Source of the DNA: Verrucomicrobiia bacterium
GTDB taxonomy: Bacteria; Verrucomicrobiota; Verrucomicrobiia; Opitutales; Cerasicoccaceae
NCBI GenBank assembly: GCA_030425485.1
Contig: JAUIAM010000009.1
Coordinates: 1-64,000 of the forward strand
Length of the DNA: 64,000 nucleotides
Direction of reading: 5' to 3'
A program made the position numbers and the translations under genes. Numbering within the stretch: position 1 is the first letter of the stretch; the number at the start of each line of letters is the position of its first letter. This document shows, piece after piece, positions 16,181 through 25,525 of the stretch. A model generated the notes under the pieces. The model had not been told where the DNA came from. It ran no database searches and worked only from the letters and a program-made list of their open reading frames with translations.

Positions 16181-18091
16181 ATGAGCGATTTTCCTATGGA
16201 GTCGGTGCTCTGCAAGGTGGTCGACAGGCTGGATATGGCTGTTGCGCTGCTGGAGTATCGGCAAGATGCAGCATGCCAGCGAAAGCTGATCTATGCCAAC
16301 CGCGCGCTCAGCACCTTGACGGGCTATGAAGAGGAAGAGCTCACGGGCGTTATCGCTCGTCTGTTGGCCGGGCTGACGTGCGAGGATCAGGCCCAGGAGC
16401 AGCTCTTTAACTCTTGTGTGATCGACCGCCGCGAGATCCGTTTTACCCGCAAGGACGGCTCTATGTTCTGGGCAGAGATCGAGCTTCTCCCGCTCCAGGA
16501 GCACGACAACGCCTGCTTTCTCCTCATGCGGGACATCAGCCGCCGCATGCGCGCCCTTGAGCACGAGGAGCAGGCCAGCGAAAAGCTTGCCGTTACGCTC
16601 GGGTCGATTGGCGACGGGGTCATGACCACCGACACCGAGGGCAACATCGACTACGCCAATTACGAGGCCGAACGACTACTGGAAATCCACAGTGACGAGC
16701 TCAAGGGCAAACGCCTCATGGATATCGTGCGCCTGAAGCAGGCGGACACCCACGAGGAGGTCCAACTGCCCATGGCGCAGGTTTTCCGTACGGGGGAGCC
16801 CGTCGGGGCGGCCAACGACAAGCTGCTTGTGCGTCGCAGTGGCGAGGAGCTCATCCTCAACTACCAGCTTTCGCCGATTCTCGATACTCAGGGGCGTATC
16901 AGTGGTTGCGTTTTTGTCTTTGCCGATATCTCCAAGCAGGCCCGCCTCGAACACGAGCTACAGAAAAACCAGCGCATGGAGTCCATCGCCTTGCTCTCCG
17001 GCGGCATTGCCCACGATTTTAACAACATCCTCACGGGTATCCTGGGCAACATCTCGCTCGCCCGTAACTGTAGCGACCCCAGCGACCAGGTTGCGTCCAT
17101 CCTCCGCTCGGCCGAGCGGGCCGCCTTGCGCGCGCGCGACCTCACCCAGCAGCTCCTGACTTTTTCCAAGGGCGGCGTCCCGGTCAAAACCCGTACCTCC
17201 CTCAACAGCCTCATTCGCGAGTCTTCGTCCTTCATCCTCAGCGGCTCAAACTGTCGCTGTCAGTGCAAGGTGCCCAAGGATCTCTGGGCGGTCGAGGTGG
17301 ACGAGGGGCAGATCAATCAGGTCATTAACAACCTCCTCATCAATGCTTCCCAGGCCATGAAACAGGGGGGCGACATCGAGGTGCGGGCGGAGAACGTCGA
17401 AATGGGCGCGCGCTTGTCTATCCCGCTTGAACCCGGCTTCTATGTGAAAATCGAGGTGATCGACAATGGTCCCGGCATTTCGCCCGAACATATTTCGCGT
17501 ATCTTCGATCCCTATTTTACGACCAAGCGCAACGGCTCCGGTCTCGGTCTGGCCACCAGCTATTCGATTATCAAGAGCCACGACGGCCATATCCTGGTTG
17601 ATTCCGAGCTCGATGTCGGCACAACCTTCACCTTTTACTTGCCTGCGATTCCCAGTGCGGTGCTGTACGCGGAAAAGGCCGAATATAAGCTCTACAACGG
17701 CTCCGGGCGCATTCTGCTCATGGATGACGAGAAGATGGTGCGCCGCATTATCAGCGATATGCTGAGCCACCTCGGTTATCAAGTCGATGCGGCGGGGGAG
17801 GGTCTGGAAGCCATTCGCATGTATCGTGAGGCCGCCGAGAGCGATCAACCCTACGATGTTTTGATCGTCGATCTCACGGTTCCCGGTGGCCTTGGGGGGC
17901 AGGATGTCGCCTCGATTCTGCTGCCGGACTACCCCGATGCCCGCATCATCGTCACCAGTGGATACACCAATAACCCCGTGCTCCTCAATTTCGCCGATTA
18001 CGGCTTCTGCGCGACCATCCAAAAACCCTATACTATCCAGCAGTTAAGCTGGAGTTTACATTCGGTCCTGGCCCGTAACGTACAGGCTTAA
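16181..18091 (+). CDS. PAS-PAS hybrid histidine kinase with C-terminal receiver
   Basis: A 636-aa, apparently soluble sensor. Two PAS domains (about residues 10-125, with NRALSTLTGYEEEEL, and 130-255, with GVMTTDTEGNIDYAN) lead to a HisKA region whose H-box is SGGIAHDFNNIL (His278). The ATPase part shows the N-box QVINNLLINASQAM, IEVIDNGPGIS and GSGLGLATSYSIIKSHDGHI. A receiver domain follows (LLMDDEKMVRR, phospho-acceptor Asp564 in VLIVDLTVPGG). The layout fits orphan hybrid kinases that need an Hpt partner; one candidate is at 61906. No membrane helix, no adjacent regulator, so the signal is likely cytoplasmic and unknown. Confidence 0.93.
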   Translation: MSDFPMESVLCKVVDRLDMAVALLEYRQDAACQRKLIYANRALSTLTGYEEEELTGVIARLLAGLTCEDQAQEQLFNSCVIDRREIRFTRKDGSMFWAEIELLPLQEHDNACFLLMRDISRRMRALEHEEQASEKLAVTLGSIGDGVMTTDTEGNIDYANYEAERLLEIHSDELKGKRLMDIVRLKQADTHEEVQLPMAQVFRTGEPVGAANDKLLVRRSGEELILNYQLSPILDTQGRISGCVFVFADISKQARLEHELQKNQRMESIALLSGGIAHDFNNILTGILGNISLARNCSDPSDQVASILRSAERAALRARDLTQQLLTFSKGGVPVKTRTSLNSLIRESSSFILSGSNCRCQCKVPKDLWAVEVDEGQINQVINNLLINASQAMKQGGDIEVRAENVEMGARLSIPLEPGFYVKIEVIDNGPGISPEHISRIFDPYFTTKRNGSGLGLATSYSIIKSHDGHILVDSELDVGTTFTFYLPAIPSAVLYAEKAEYKLYNGSGRILLMDDEKMVRRIISDMLSHLGYQVDAAGEGLEAIRMYREAAESDQPYDVLIVDLTVPGGLGGQDVASILLPDYPDARIIVTSGYTNNPVLLNFADYGFCATIQKPYTIQQLSWSLHSVLARNVQA

Positions 18092-18180
18092 TGATACTTC
18101 TGCGGAAAACTGCAAAATAGAGGGGGAAACTTTTTCCTTGATGTGGTACTTAATTTGACGACATTAGTCCTATTTACTCC

Positions 18181-18465
18181 ATGAAGAAATCCCTTGCATC
18201 CATTCTTGCCGCCCCGGTCTGTCTCGTAGCATTGATTGCAGCTGGCTGCAGCAGCGCTCCTGAAGGCGTCCACCCGGCATACCTGCGCAACAACGCCAAC
18301 AACGGTTTCAACGTTCTGGGGATCGTCGAGTACTCTCCCGGTTCATACCAGAAGCTCTACGATGACAACGGCAACGTTCGTACCAAGGAGCTGATTGACA
18401 CGGAGAATGTCTCCGGAGACAACGTAAGCTTCCTCTGGGGCGGTCTTGTTGTTGCGGACTACTAA
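18181..18465 (+). CDS. Small lipoprotein, unknown function
   Basis: A 94-aa product with a lipoprotein signal (CLVALIAAGCSSAPEG, lipid Cys near residue 23) and a short ~70-residue mature part containing GFNVLGIVEYSPGSYQKLYD. I know no family for it. The gene lies 18 bp upstream of oleC and 89 bp after the kinase, so it may share a transcript with oleC. Confidence 0.75.
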   Translation: MKKSLASILAAPVCLVALIAAGCSSAPEGVHPAYLRNNANNGFNVLGIVEYSPGSYQKLYDDNGNVRTKELIDTENVSGDNVSFLWGGLVVADY

Positions 18466-18483
18466 GTCCTGACCTCCTGAGCC

Positions 18484-20169
18484 GTGAGCGGGTCAGAGGG
18501 TGATGCCGTAGTCCAGTCTGCCAATGTCGCCCGGTATCTGGCCCGGTCTGCCGAGCGTACGCCGGATGCTCCGGCTGTGCGTCTGCCGTTGCGTGAGCAC
18601 GGTCAGCTGCATTATCGCACGATATCTTTTGCGGAGTTGCATGCCTGTGCGGGGAGGGCAACTTCTCTGTTTCATGGGCGGGGCATTGAGCCCGGCACCC
18701 GCGTCCTGCTCATGGTCAAGCCCGGCTTTGACCTCATCGTGAGCGTCTTTGCCCTTTTTCAGATGGGGGCTGTCCCGGTGGTTATCGACCCCGGCATGGG
18801 CTGGAAGCACTTCCGCAATTGCGTCCGCCAGAGTAAGCCCGAGGCCCTCGTTGGCATTCGCGCCGCCACCCTGCTTTCGCCGATTTTGCTGCGCGGTTAT
18901 CGTTTTCGCAGTAAGTACACCGTGGGCTCTCCGGCCTGGAATAAAGCCATCAAACAGGCCATCGACGGCCCAACGCCGGACTCGGGCACCCAAGGCCAGC
19001 AGTCAGCCGCGACCAACGCTTCGCAGTTGGCCGCCATTCTCTTTACCTCCGGCTCCACGGGCCCAGCCAAGGGCGTGTGCTACGAGCACGGCATGTTTGA
19101 GGCCCAGTTACGCCTCCTCAAGGAGCAGTACAGGATTTCTCTCGGCGAGGTAGATCTCACGCTGCTGCCCGTGTTTGCCCTCTTTAACCCCGCGCTGGGC
19201 ATGACTACGGTCGTCCCCGAGATGGACCCCGCGCGTCCGGCTCAGGCCGACCCTGCCAAGATCATCGAGGCGATCCAGCAGGCCGGCGTTACGAATAGTT
19301 TTGGCTCGCCCGCCCTCTGGGCAAACCTTGTGCGGCACTGCGAGGCCACGGGTAAGACCCTCCCCAGCGTGCGCCGGATTCAGATTGCCGGTGCCCCCGT
19401 TCCGCCTTCACTCATCCGTCGTTTGAAGGCCATCCTGCCCGCAGGCGAAGTCAACACCCCCTACGGTGCGACCGAGGCGCTGCCCATTGCCACGATCACC
19501 GGGACGGAAATCCTGGCCTCGACACAGGCTCTGACCGATGAGGGGCGTGGCACCTGCGTCGGGCGACCTTTCCCTGAGGTGCAGGTGCGGATTATCGCGG
19601 TGTCAGAGGGTGAGATCGCAGACATCGAGCAGGCGCAGATGATGCCCGCGGGTGAAATCGGTGAAATCCTGGTCAGCGGCCCTTCGGTGACGCGCATGTA
19701 TGAGTCCCGCCCCGCGGCGACGGCTGCGGCCAAGGTGGCCGACGTTGCCGCTCCCGGTGGCCTCTGGCACCGCATGGGCGACGTGGGCTACCTCGATACG
19801 GAGGGGCGTTTGTGGTTTTGTGGGAGAAAGGTTGAGCGCGTGCGCACGCTCAGGGGTGTGCTCTACACCGATTGCTGCGAGGCCATTGCCAATCAGCACC
19901 CGGATGTTTTCCGCTCCGCCCTCATTGGCATAGGCGAGCCCGGGCAGCAGAGCCCGGCTATGGTGATTGAGCCCGAGCCCGGTAAATTCCCCATCGACAG
20001 TGTGGCCGAGTCCGCCTTTCGTGCCAGTGTGCTGGAGTGTCTGGCCGCCTCGTCCGTGACTTCGTCCATTGAGCAGGTCTTTTTCAAGCAGGCCTTTCCG
20101 GTCGACGTACGCCACAACGCCAAGATCCACCGCTTGGCCCTGGCGCGGGAGTTTACGGGGCGATTTTGA
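18484..20169 (+). CDS. oleC: AMP-dependent synthetase, OleC-type beta-lactone synthetase
   Basis: A 561-aa member of the acyl-adenylate superfamily with the AMP-binding motif ILFTSGSTGPAKGV, the YGATEALP motif, and a C-terminal MGDVGYLDTEGRLWFCGRK. Length and the absence of a typical CoA-ligase tail fit OleC, which turns a beta-hydroxy acid into a cis-beta-lactone in long-chain olefin synthesis. The oleD-like reductase at 22130 supports this call. Starts at GTG (18484), 18 bp after the small lipoprotein. Its last 17 bp overlap the convergent TMTC-like gene. Without the OleD neighbour I would have said only fatty-acid ligase. Confidence 0.8.
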   Translation: MSGSEGDAVVQSANVARYLARSAERTPDAPAVRLPLREHGQLHYRTISFAELHACAGRATSLFHGRGIEPGTRVLLMVKPGFDLIVSVFALFQMGAVPVVIDPGMGWKHFRNCVRQSKPEALVGIRAATLLSPILLRGYRFRSKYTVGSPAWNKAIKQAIDGPTPDSGTQGQQSAATNASQLAAILFTSGSTGPAKGVCYEHGMFEAQLRLLKEQYRISLGEVDLTLLPVFALFNPALGMTTVVPEMDPARPAQADPAKIIEAIQQAGVTNSFGSPALWANLVRHCEATGKTLPSVRRIQIAGAPVPPSLIRRLKAILPAGEVNTPYGATEALPIATITGTEILASTQALTDEGRGTCVGRPFPEVQVRIIAVSEGEIADIEQAQMMPAGEIGEILVSGPSVTRMYESRPAATAAAKVADVAAPGGLWHRMGDVGYLDTEGRLWFCGRKVERVRTLRGVLYTDCCEAIANQHPDVFRSALIGIGEPGQQSPAMVIEPEPGKFPIDSVAESAFRASVLECLAASSVTSSIEQVFFKQAFPVDVRHNAKIHRLALAREFTGRF

Positions 20170-22054
20170 GCAGATTTTGGTAAAGCTCTTCCACCGCCGG
20201 GCGTTTGGGTGAATCGGTGGGCAGCAGTTCCAGCACCATCGTCAGGTGTTTGCGCGCCAGGACGTAGTTTTGCTCTTCCAGGTCGAGTCGCACCAGTTCC
20301 TCCCAGGGCTCGAGCAGGCCGGGGTTGAGTATGCTGACGCGAGTAAAGTCCTGACGGGCACCGTGCAAGTCGCCCCTGTGCTTGTGGAGTAGGGCGCGGT
20401 TGTAGTAGGGTTCCCAGCGTGAGCTGTTCAGGGCCAGGGCCTGCGCATAGTCGTCGAGCGCGGGCTGGTGATGTCCCATGCGCTGATAGAGCAGCGCGCG
20501 GTTGACGTAAGCGGCAAAGATGGATTCGTCCAACTGCAGGGCAAAGTTCAGGTCAGACAGGGCGCCGGCCTCGTCCCCGGTGTCCATGCGCAGTTTACCT
20601 CGGCTGACATAGGGCTGTGGCGCGAGGGGGTTCCCGGCGATCGCGCGTTCGATGTCCGTCAAGGCTAGCTCCGGCTGCCCGAGGTCGAGGTAGAGCTCCC
20701 CGCGGGCGGCGTAAGCCTTGGTGTACTTCGGGTCGAGCTCGATCGCACGGTTCAGGTCCGCCAGCATCGCGTCCTGTTGGTCTGGGGGATGCCCGACGAT
20801 GGCCCGGCTGAAGTAGGCCACGTAGTTGCCCTCATCCACATCGATGGCCTGTGTCCACAGGGTCAGGTTGTTCTCCCAGATTTTCGTTTGCTGAAAGGTC
20901 AACCAGCCGGACAGGGCCAGCAGCACGAGCGCGGCCCATTCGCAGATCGGGGTGGAGACAGGGGTGCGGGTCGACAGGGCATGCCCGAGATAGCACAGCC
21001 CAAAGGCTAATACGATGCCCGCGACGTAGGTATAGCGGTCCGCTGCCAACTGCGAGCCGCTTTGCACCAGCCCTGAGACCGGTGCCAGGATGAGGGCGAA
21101 TATGAGCCACCCGACCAGCAGCCCCGGTTGCTTCTTGGCGCGCAGCAGCAGTGTGAGGCTTATCAGTGCGGTAACGCCAGCGCCGAACAGGTAGGGCCAG
21201 GTCCACGGCGTATAGTCGTGCTTGATAAGGTACAGCGGAGAGAGCTCCAGTGGCAGTGCGCTTTGCCAGAGGTAGAAGCTCGGGGACCACATGGCCTGTA
21301 CGATGCGTTCCGCCAGACCGTGTGACGCCAGCGAGGCCATGGCATATTCCGACTGTGCCCAGGCTGCGGCGAAGCCAGCCGCCACCGCGAGCGCGGCGTA
21401 GGGCAAGAGCAGGGCCAGTTGTCGCCCCCAGCTTTTTTTGCGCAGTGGGCACCAGATCAGCAGCAGGAGAATCAAGGGGAAGCTTACGCCCCAGGCTTTG
21501 GACAGGAGCGAAGCCGCAAAAGCCAGCAGCGCCACTCCGTACCACCACCACCTGCGCTTGCGAACATCCTGCATGCGAAACCAGGCCAGCAGGCTTATGA
21601 GTAAAAAGAAGAGCGAAAGCACGTCGCGGCGCTCTGTGACCCAGGCCACGGACTCGGCACGCAGCGGGTGTATTGCGTAAAAGAGCACCCCGAGCGCGGC
21701 CCATACCTCCCGCAGGCCCGTCTCCCGATGCGGCAGCAGGCGCATGAAGAGCAGAAAAATCAGCCCCGCGTTCAAGCCGTGCAGGATGAGGTTGGTGACC
21801 AGGTAGCTGCGTGCCGTCTCCGCCCCCAGCGCGACCTTGTTGAAGGCCAGGCTGAGCCAGGTTAACGGGGCGTAGTGCCCGGCGTGCCGCTCGGTAAACA
21901 TCGCCTTGATTTGGTCCGCGTCAAGTGACTGAATGAGCGGGTTGGTGTGCACGATCAGCTCGTCGTCCCAGACGAAGCCGTTATTGAGCACAGGTAAAAA
22001 CGGCAGCATGCTCAGTGCTCCGATCACGCAGGCAAGAGCGATGCGTGAGAGCAT
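20153..22054 (-). CDS. TMTC-like membrane glycosyltransferase with C-terminal TPR repeats
   Basis: From the ATG at 22054 the protein has 633 aa: a polytopic N-terminal half of 9-11 helices and a TPR-rich C-terminal ~200 residues (for example DLNRAIELDPKYTKAYAARG, SDLNFALQLDESIFAAYVNR). The first loop has NNGFVWDDELIVHTNP and HYAPLTWLSLAFN, and later LFYAIHPLRAESVAWVTERRD. These are hallmarks of the TMTC / PMT-like (GT39-related) family, which use lipid-linked sugars to O-glycosylate proteins. Upstream start codons reach 22174 but overlap oleD and add a non-hydrophobic extension. It sits between oleC and oleD on the opposite strand. Role inferred only. Confidence 0.83.
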   Translation of the reverse strand: MLSRIALACVIGALSMLPFLPVLNNGFVWDDELIVHTNPLIQSLDADQIKAMFTERHAGHYAPLTWLSLAFNKVALGAETARSYLVTNLILHGLNAGLIFLLFMRLLPHRETGLREVWAALGVLFYAIHPLRAESVAWVTERRDVLSLFFLLISLLAWFRMQDVRKRRWWWYGVALLAFAASLLSKAWGVSFPLILLLLIWCPLRKKSWGRQLALLLPYAALAVAAGFAAAWAQSEYAMASLASHGLAERIVQAMWSPSFYLWQSALPLELSPLYLIKHDYTPWTWPYLFGAGVTALISLTLLLRAKKQPGLLVGWLIFALILAPVSGLVQSGSQLAADRYTYVAGIVLAFGLCYLGHALSTRTPVSTPICEWAALVLLALSGWLTFQQTKIWENNLTLWTQAIDVDEGNYVAYFSRAIVGHPPDQQDAMLADLNRAIELDPKYTKAYAARGELYLDLGQPELALTDIERAIAGNPLAPQPYVSRGKLRMDTGDEAGALSDLNFALQLDESIFAAYVNRALLYQRMGHHQPALDDYAQALALNSSRWEPYYNRALLHKHRGDLHGARQDFTRVSILNPGLLEPWEELVRLDLEEQNYVLARKHLTMVLELLPTDSPKRPAVEELYQNLLKIAP

Positions 22055-22129
22055 TGTTGGACTCAACCCCATGCCCCGATGCTCGTGAAAAAGGGTTGGC
22101 AAGCAAGCCCTCAATAGCATCGTTAGTTT

Positions 22130-23122
22130 ATGGCAATACTGGTTACAGGTGGAGGCGGCTTTCTCGGGCGGCATATGGTGGATTTACTCCTGGCTCGCGG
22201 CGAGAAGGTGCGCATCCTCGGGCGCTCTGCTCAGAAGGATCTCGCCGCGCGCGGAGTGGAGGTCATCCGGGGGGATATGGCGGATGCTGCCGTCATCGAT
22301 ACCGCCGTGGCCGGTTGCACGGCGGTGTTCCACGTGGCGGCCAAGGCGGGTTTCTGGGGAGACTACGAATCGTATTTTCGCCCCAATGTATTAGCCACGC
22401 GTCACATCATCCAAGCCTGCCAAAAGCACGGCATAACGCGCCTCGTTTACACCAGTACTCCGAGCGTGGTCTTTAACGGCGAGCCCCTGAGTGGAGCCGA
22501 TGAGTCACTTCCTTACGGTGAGGATTTTCCCTGCCACTACCCCGAGACCAAGGCCATGGCCGAGCGCGAAGTTCTGGCGGCCAATGGTCAGAAGGGCTTG
22601 CTGACCTGTGCCCTGCGCCCGCACCTGATCTGGGGCGTGGGTGATCCGCACATCGTGCCGCGCATCGTCGAGCGGGCTCGGCAGGGGCGGCTGCGCATCG
22701 TGGGGCCGGGCACGAACCGCGTGGACATCACCCATGTTAAAAACGCAGCCACGGCGCATCTCCAAGCCTATGACGCGCTGCCTTCGGGCAGTTGCGCCGG
22801 GAAGGCCTACTTTATTTCGCAAGGCGAGCCTGTCATCCTCTGGGACTGGATCAACGATCTGCTCGCACGTCTGGGCGAGCCGCAGGTTACGGGCAAAATC
22901 AGTGCCGGAAAGGCCTACTGCCTCGGGGCGATTCTGGAGAAAGTGTACCGCTTCTTTCGGCTCAAGGGCGAACCGCCCATGACGCGCTTTCTCGCCGTCG
23001 AGTTTTCCAAAGACCACTGGTTTGATGTGCGCGCCGCGTATCGGGATTTTGGATACACACCTTCGCTTTCGACCGAAGACGGACTCGACGAGCTGATCGA
23101 GAGTTGGAAGGGCGCCTTGTAA
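22130..23122 (+). CDS. oleD: NAD(P)-dependent 3beta-HSD/epimerase-type reductase, OleD-like
   Basis: A 330-aa extended SDR with the Rossmann motif MAILVTGGGGFLGRHM and the YPETK catalytic Tyr/Lys motif preceded by TSTPSVVFNG. This matches 3beta-HSD-like OleD, which reduces 2-alkyl-3-ketoalkanoic acids before OleC closes the lactone. oleC lies 2 kb upstream on the same strand, interrupted by the minus-strand TMTC-like gene. oleA and oleB are not in the window. A sterol or terpenoid dehydrogenase role cannot be excluded from sequence alone. Confidence 0.82.
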   Translation: MAILVTGGGGFLGRHMVDLLLARGEKVRILGRSAQKDLAARGVEVIRGDMADAAVIDTAVAGCTAVFHVAAKAGFWGDYESYFRPNVLATRHIIQACQKHGITRLVYTSTPSVVFNGEPLSGADESLPYGEDFPCHYPETKAMAEREVLAANGQKGLLTCALRPHLIWGVGDPHIVPRIVERARQGRLRIVGPGTNRVDITHVKNAATAHLQAYDALPSGSCAGKAYFISQGEPVILWDWINDLLARLGEPQVTGKISAGKAYCLGAILEKVYRFFRLKGEPPMTRFLAVEFSKDHWFDVRAAYRDFGYTPSLSTEDGLDELIESWKGAL

Positions 23123-23178
23123 TTTTTGCCGCCGTTTCATGCCTTTGCCACAAGCTAAGGTATCGGTGGCCCGCAGGG

Positions 23179-23994
23179 TTACAGGTGCAGGACTTGTCCT
23201 GCCTCACGTTGGCGGACCGCTTCGAAGAGTACGACGGCTGCGCTGACGGAGACGTTGAGCGAGTCGCCGCTGCCCTGTAGTGGGATTTGGATACACGTGT
23301 TGGCGGCCTTGAGCCAAAATTCGCTCAGCCCGTCGGCTTCACTGCCTAGTAGCAGTGCGCTCGGGGCAGCGAGGTCGGCCTGCCAGTGAGGGATTGTCGC
23401 CGCTGGCGTGGTAGCGAGGAGGTTTAGCTCGTGAGATTTTAGCCAGGTGAGGGCGGCCTCGTTGGGCAGTGCGATAACAGGCAGGGAGAAAACGAGTCCG
23501 CGCGAGTTGCGGATGACGTGGGGGTTGTAGAGGTCCGCGCGTTCACCCGCCACCAGCACGGCGTCGGCTCCGGCAACTTCTGCGCTGCGGATGATTGCTC
23601 CGAGATTGCCGGGTTTTTCCACGCCTTCGGTGACGACGACGAGCGGGCACGCGCTGAGCTTCACACTGTCCGCTGCTGCCTCGGGCATGGCAAAGACCGC
23701 CACGATTCCGTCCGGGTTTTCGCGCGAGGCGATTTTTTCCAACACCGGCTTGGGCACGAGAAAGGTTTCGGCGGCCGCGGCGGCTAAAGTCTCGGCGAGG
23801 GCAGCGTCGTAGCCCGCATAGTCTGGGCACTGCCAACATTCGCGGCAGCTGAGGCCTGCGGACAGGGCGCGCTCAAGCTCGAGCCTGCCCTCGACCAGAA
23901 AAGTGCCTGTTTCGAGGCGTCCGCGCCGTTCGCGCAGGCGCACGCTTTGCTTGACGCGTGGGTTTTGACGTGAGGTGATCTCGGAGGTGGGCAT
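23179..23994 (-). CDS. TrmH/SpoU-family RNA 2'-O-ribose methyltransferase
   Basis: A 271-aa protein: an N-terminal substrate-binding domain (residues ~1-110, NPRVKQSVRLRERRGR...FLVEGRLELERAL) and a C-terminal trefoil-knot SPOUT domain. Motif 1 is GVEKPGNLGAIIRSAEVAGAD, given here as KPGNLGAIIRSAEV; motif 2 is LLLGSEADGLSE; motif 3 is DSLNVSVSAAVVLFE. It probably modifies a 23S rRNA or tRNA ribose, as RlmB or TsnR relatives do; the exact site cannot be told. Confidence 0.92.
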   Translation of the reverse strand: MPTSEITSRQNPRVKQSVRLRERRGRLETGTFLVEGRLELERALSAGLSCRECWQCPDYAGYDAALAETLAAAAAETFLVPKPVLEKIASRENPDGIVAVFAMPEAAADSVKLSACPLVVVTEGVEKPGNLGAIIRSAEVAGADAVLVAGERADLYNPHVIRNSRGLVFSLPVIALPNEAALTWLKSHELNLLATTPAATIPHWQADLAAPSALLLGSEADGLSEFWLKAANTCIQIPLQGSGDSLNVSVSAAVVLFEAVRQREAGQVLHL

Positions 23995-24061
23995 AATTGG
24001 CTCGCTTTAATCAGGGAGCTTCAACTTTGTACTCTCAACTTTCAACCCCCAACTCCAGCCC

Positions 24062-25312
24062 ATGTCGCATCCGCAAGCGCCGAAAAATTTTAAGCCAGAG
24101 CCTTTTGAATACCATCAGGAGCTCGACTTGCGCGTCGACACGCTGACCAATCTCGGGGTCGGCCTCGGACGGCACGAGGGCTGGGTGGTCATGGTTCCCT
24201 TTGCCCTGCCCGGCGAGCTCGTGCGGGCCCGCGTTTACCGCAACCACAAGCAGCACTCCGATGCGGACCTCATCGCGGTGATCGAGCGTTCGCCTGAGCG
24301 GCAGGAGCCGTTTTGTGAGCTTTTTGGCAAGTGCGGCGGTTGCCAGTACCAGCACATGAGCTACGCCTCGCAAAAGGAGTGGAAACGCCAGCAGGTGAGC
24401 GAGCTTTTTGAACGCCTGGCCGGGATAACACCCGAGGTGCTGCCCACGCATGGCTCGCCCCGCGAGCGCAACTACCGCTCGAAGCTCACCCCGCACTATC
24501 CGAAGCCTCGCAAGCCCAAGCCGACCGATACCGGTGTCGGGCGCGAGCTGCCCATCGGCTTTCTGCATCAGGGCCAGCGCAACCGCATCCTCGACGTGCC
24601 GCAGTGCCCGATCGCCACAGAGGCGATTAACGAGGCCATGCCCGTAGAACGCAAGAAGGTGCGCGAGAAGTCGGCCAAGCTGAAGAAGGGCGGCACGCTG
24701 TTGCTGCGTCATACGCTTGAGGGCGTGACCACGGACAACAAGGAGACGGTTTCCGAGACCATTGGCAAAACGGTCTTCCAGTTTCTGGCGGGCGACTTTT
24801 TTCAAAACAATCCCTTCATCTTGCCCGAGTTGGTGGACTTCGTGCTGGAGCATGCCTGCACGCCGGATACGCGTTTTCTGGTCGATGCCTACTGCGGTGT
24901 GGGTGTCTTCGCCCTCTGCGCGGCCAAGCGCTTCGAGGCCGTGGCCGGGGTCGAGGTAAATGCTTCGGCGGTCCGCTGGGCCAATGGCAACGCGGCCATC
25001 AACGGCATCAAAAACGCCGAGTTTATCATCGGTGAGGCAGAGGCGATTTTTGCCTCGCTCAAGTTCCCCGGCGATGAAACCGCGATGATTATCGACCCAC
25101 CACGCGCGGGTTGCGACGAAGCCTTTCTGCGCCAGTTGCTCGACTTCGGTCCGCGCCGCGTGGTCTATGTCTCCTGTGATCCATCCACCCAGGCCCGCGA
25201 TGTGAAACTCCTCCTCGCCGGGGGCTACAAACTGAAGCGGGTACAGCCCTTCGACCTCTTTCCGCAGACTCGCCACATCGAAAACGTCTGCGTCCTGAGT
25301 AAAGGAAGCTGA
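24062..25312 (+). CDS. Class I SAM-dependent RNA uracil-5-methyltransferase, RlmD/TrmA family
   Basis: A 416-aa protein. It has an N-terminal TRAM-like region (residues ~20-75), an iron-sulfur cysteine cluster (FCELFGKCGGCQYQHM plus a later QCPIA), the SAM site VDAYCGVGVFAL, the IIDPPRAGCDEAFL motif and the catalytic Cys in VVYVSCDPSTQARD. These are the marks of RumA/RlmD-like enzymes that make m5U in 23S rRNA or tRNA. The gene is divergent from the SpoU methyltransferase, with 67 bp between starts. Which uridine it targets is unclear. Confidence 0.92.
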   Translation: MSHPQAPKNFKPEPFEYHQELDLRVDTLTNLGVGLGRHEGWVVMVPFALPGELVRARVYRNHKQHSDADLIAVIERSPERQEPFCELFGKCGGCQYQHMSYASQKEWKRQQVSELFERLAGITPEVLPTHGSPRERNYRSKLTPHYPKPRKPKPTDTGVGRELPIGFLHQGQRNRILDVPQCPIATEAINEAMPVERKKVREKSAKLKKGGTLLLRHTLEGVTTDNKETVSETIGKTVFQFLAGDFFQNNPFILPELVDFVLEHACTPDTRFLVDAYCGVGVFALCAAKRFEAVAGVEVNASAVRWANGNAAINGIKNAEFIIGEAEAIFASLKFPGDETAMIIDPPRAGCDEAFLRQLLDFGPRRVVYVSCDPSTQARDVKLLLAGGYKLKRVQPFDLFPQTRHIENVCVLSKGS

Positions 25313-25330
25313 TGCAGCTTCACCCCATTA

Positions 25331-25362
25331 AGGGGCTTCGCCCCTACGGCGCTTGTTGCGCC
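25331..25362. repeat. Tandem hairpin pair between convergent genes
   Basis: Two back-to-back inverted repeats: AGGGGC-TTC-GCCCCT at 25331-25345 and GGCGC-TTGTT-GCGCC at 25348-25362. They lie 18 bp after the methyltransferase stop, without a T-run. They resemble REP-like extragenic hairpins and may end or protect transcripts. Confidence 0.55.
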
Positions 25363-25508
25363 TACCCCGGTGCCTGACGTTTATTCCGATTCGGGAGCGT
25401 GATTGTGCTATTGCTACCGATTGTCGCTACTTCTGATTTTACAGAGCTTTCTGAAAAGGTCGGCAACGCATAAACGAGTCAAGAAAGTGATGCGCAAGCA
25501 TCACAGGT

Positions 25509-25525
25509 GAAGGGCATTGCCCTTC
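25509..25525. repeat. GGGCATTGCCC hairpin, next to lipoate ligase stop
   Basis: Perfect palindrome GAAGGGCATTGCCCTTC ending one base before the minus-strand stop codon at 25526. The same core appears at 29950-29964, again just past a minus-strand gene, and in part at about 14193. Confidence 0.6.

Noticed and set aside
22055-22174. Longer N-terminus for the TMTC-like protein
   Set aside because: The extension is not hydrophobic, overlaps oleD, and the ATG at 22054 gives a membrane-helix start as in the family.
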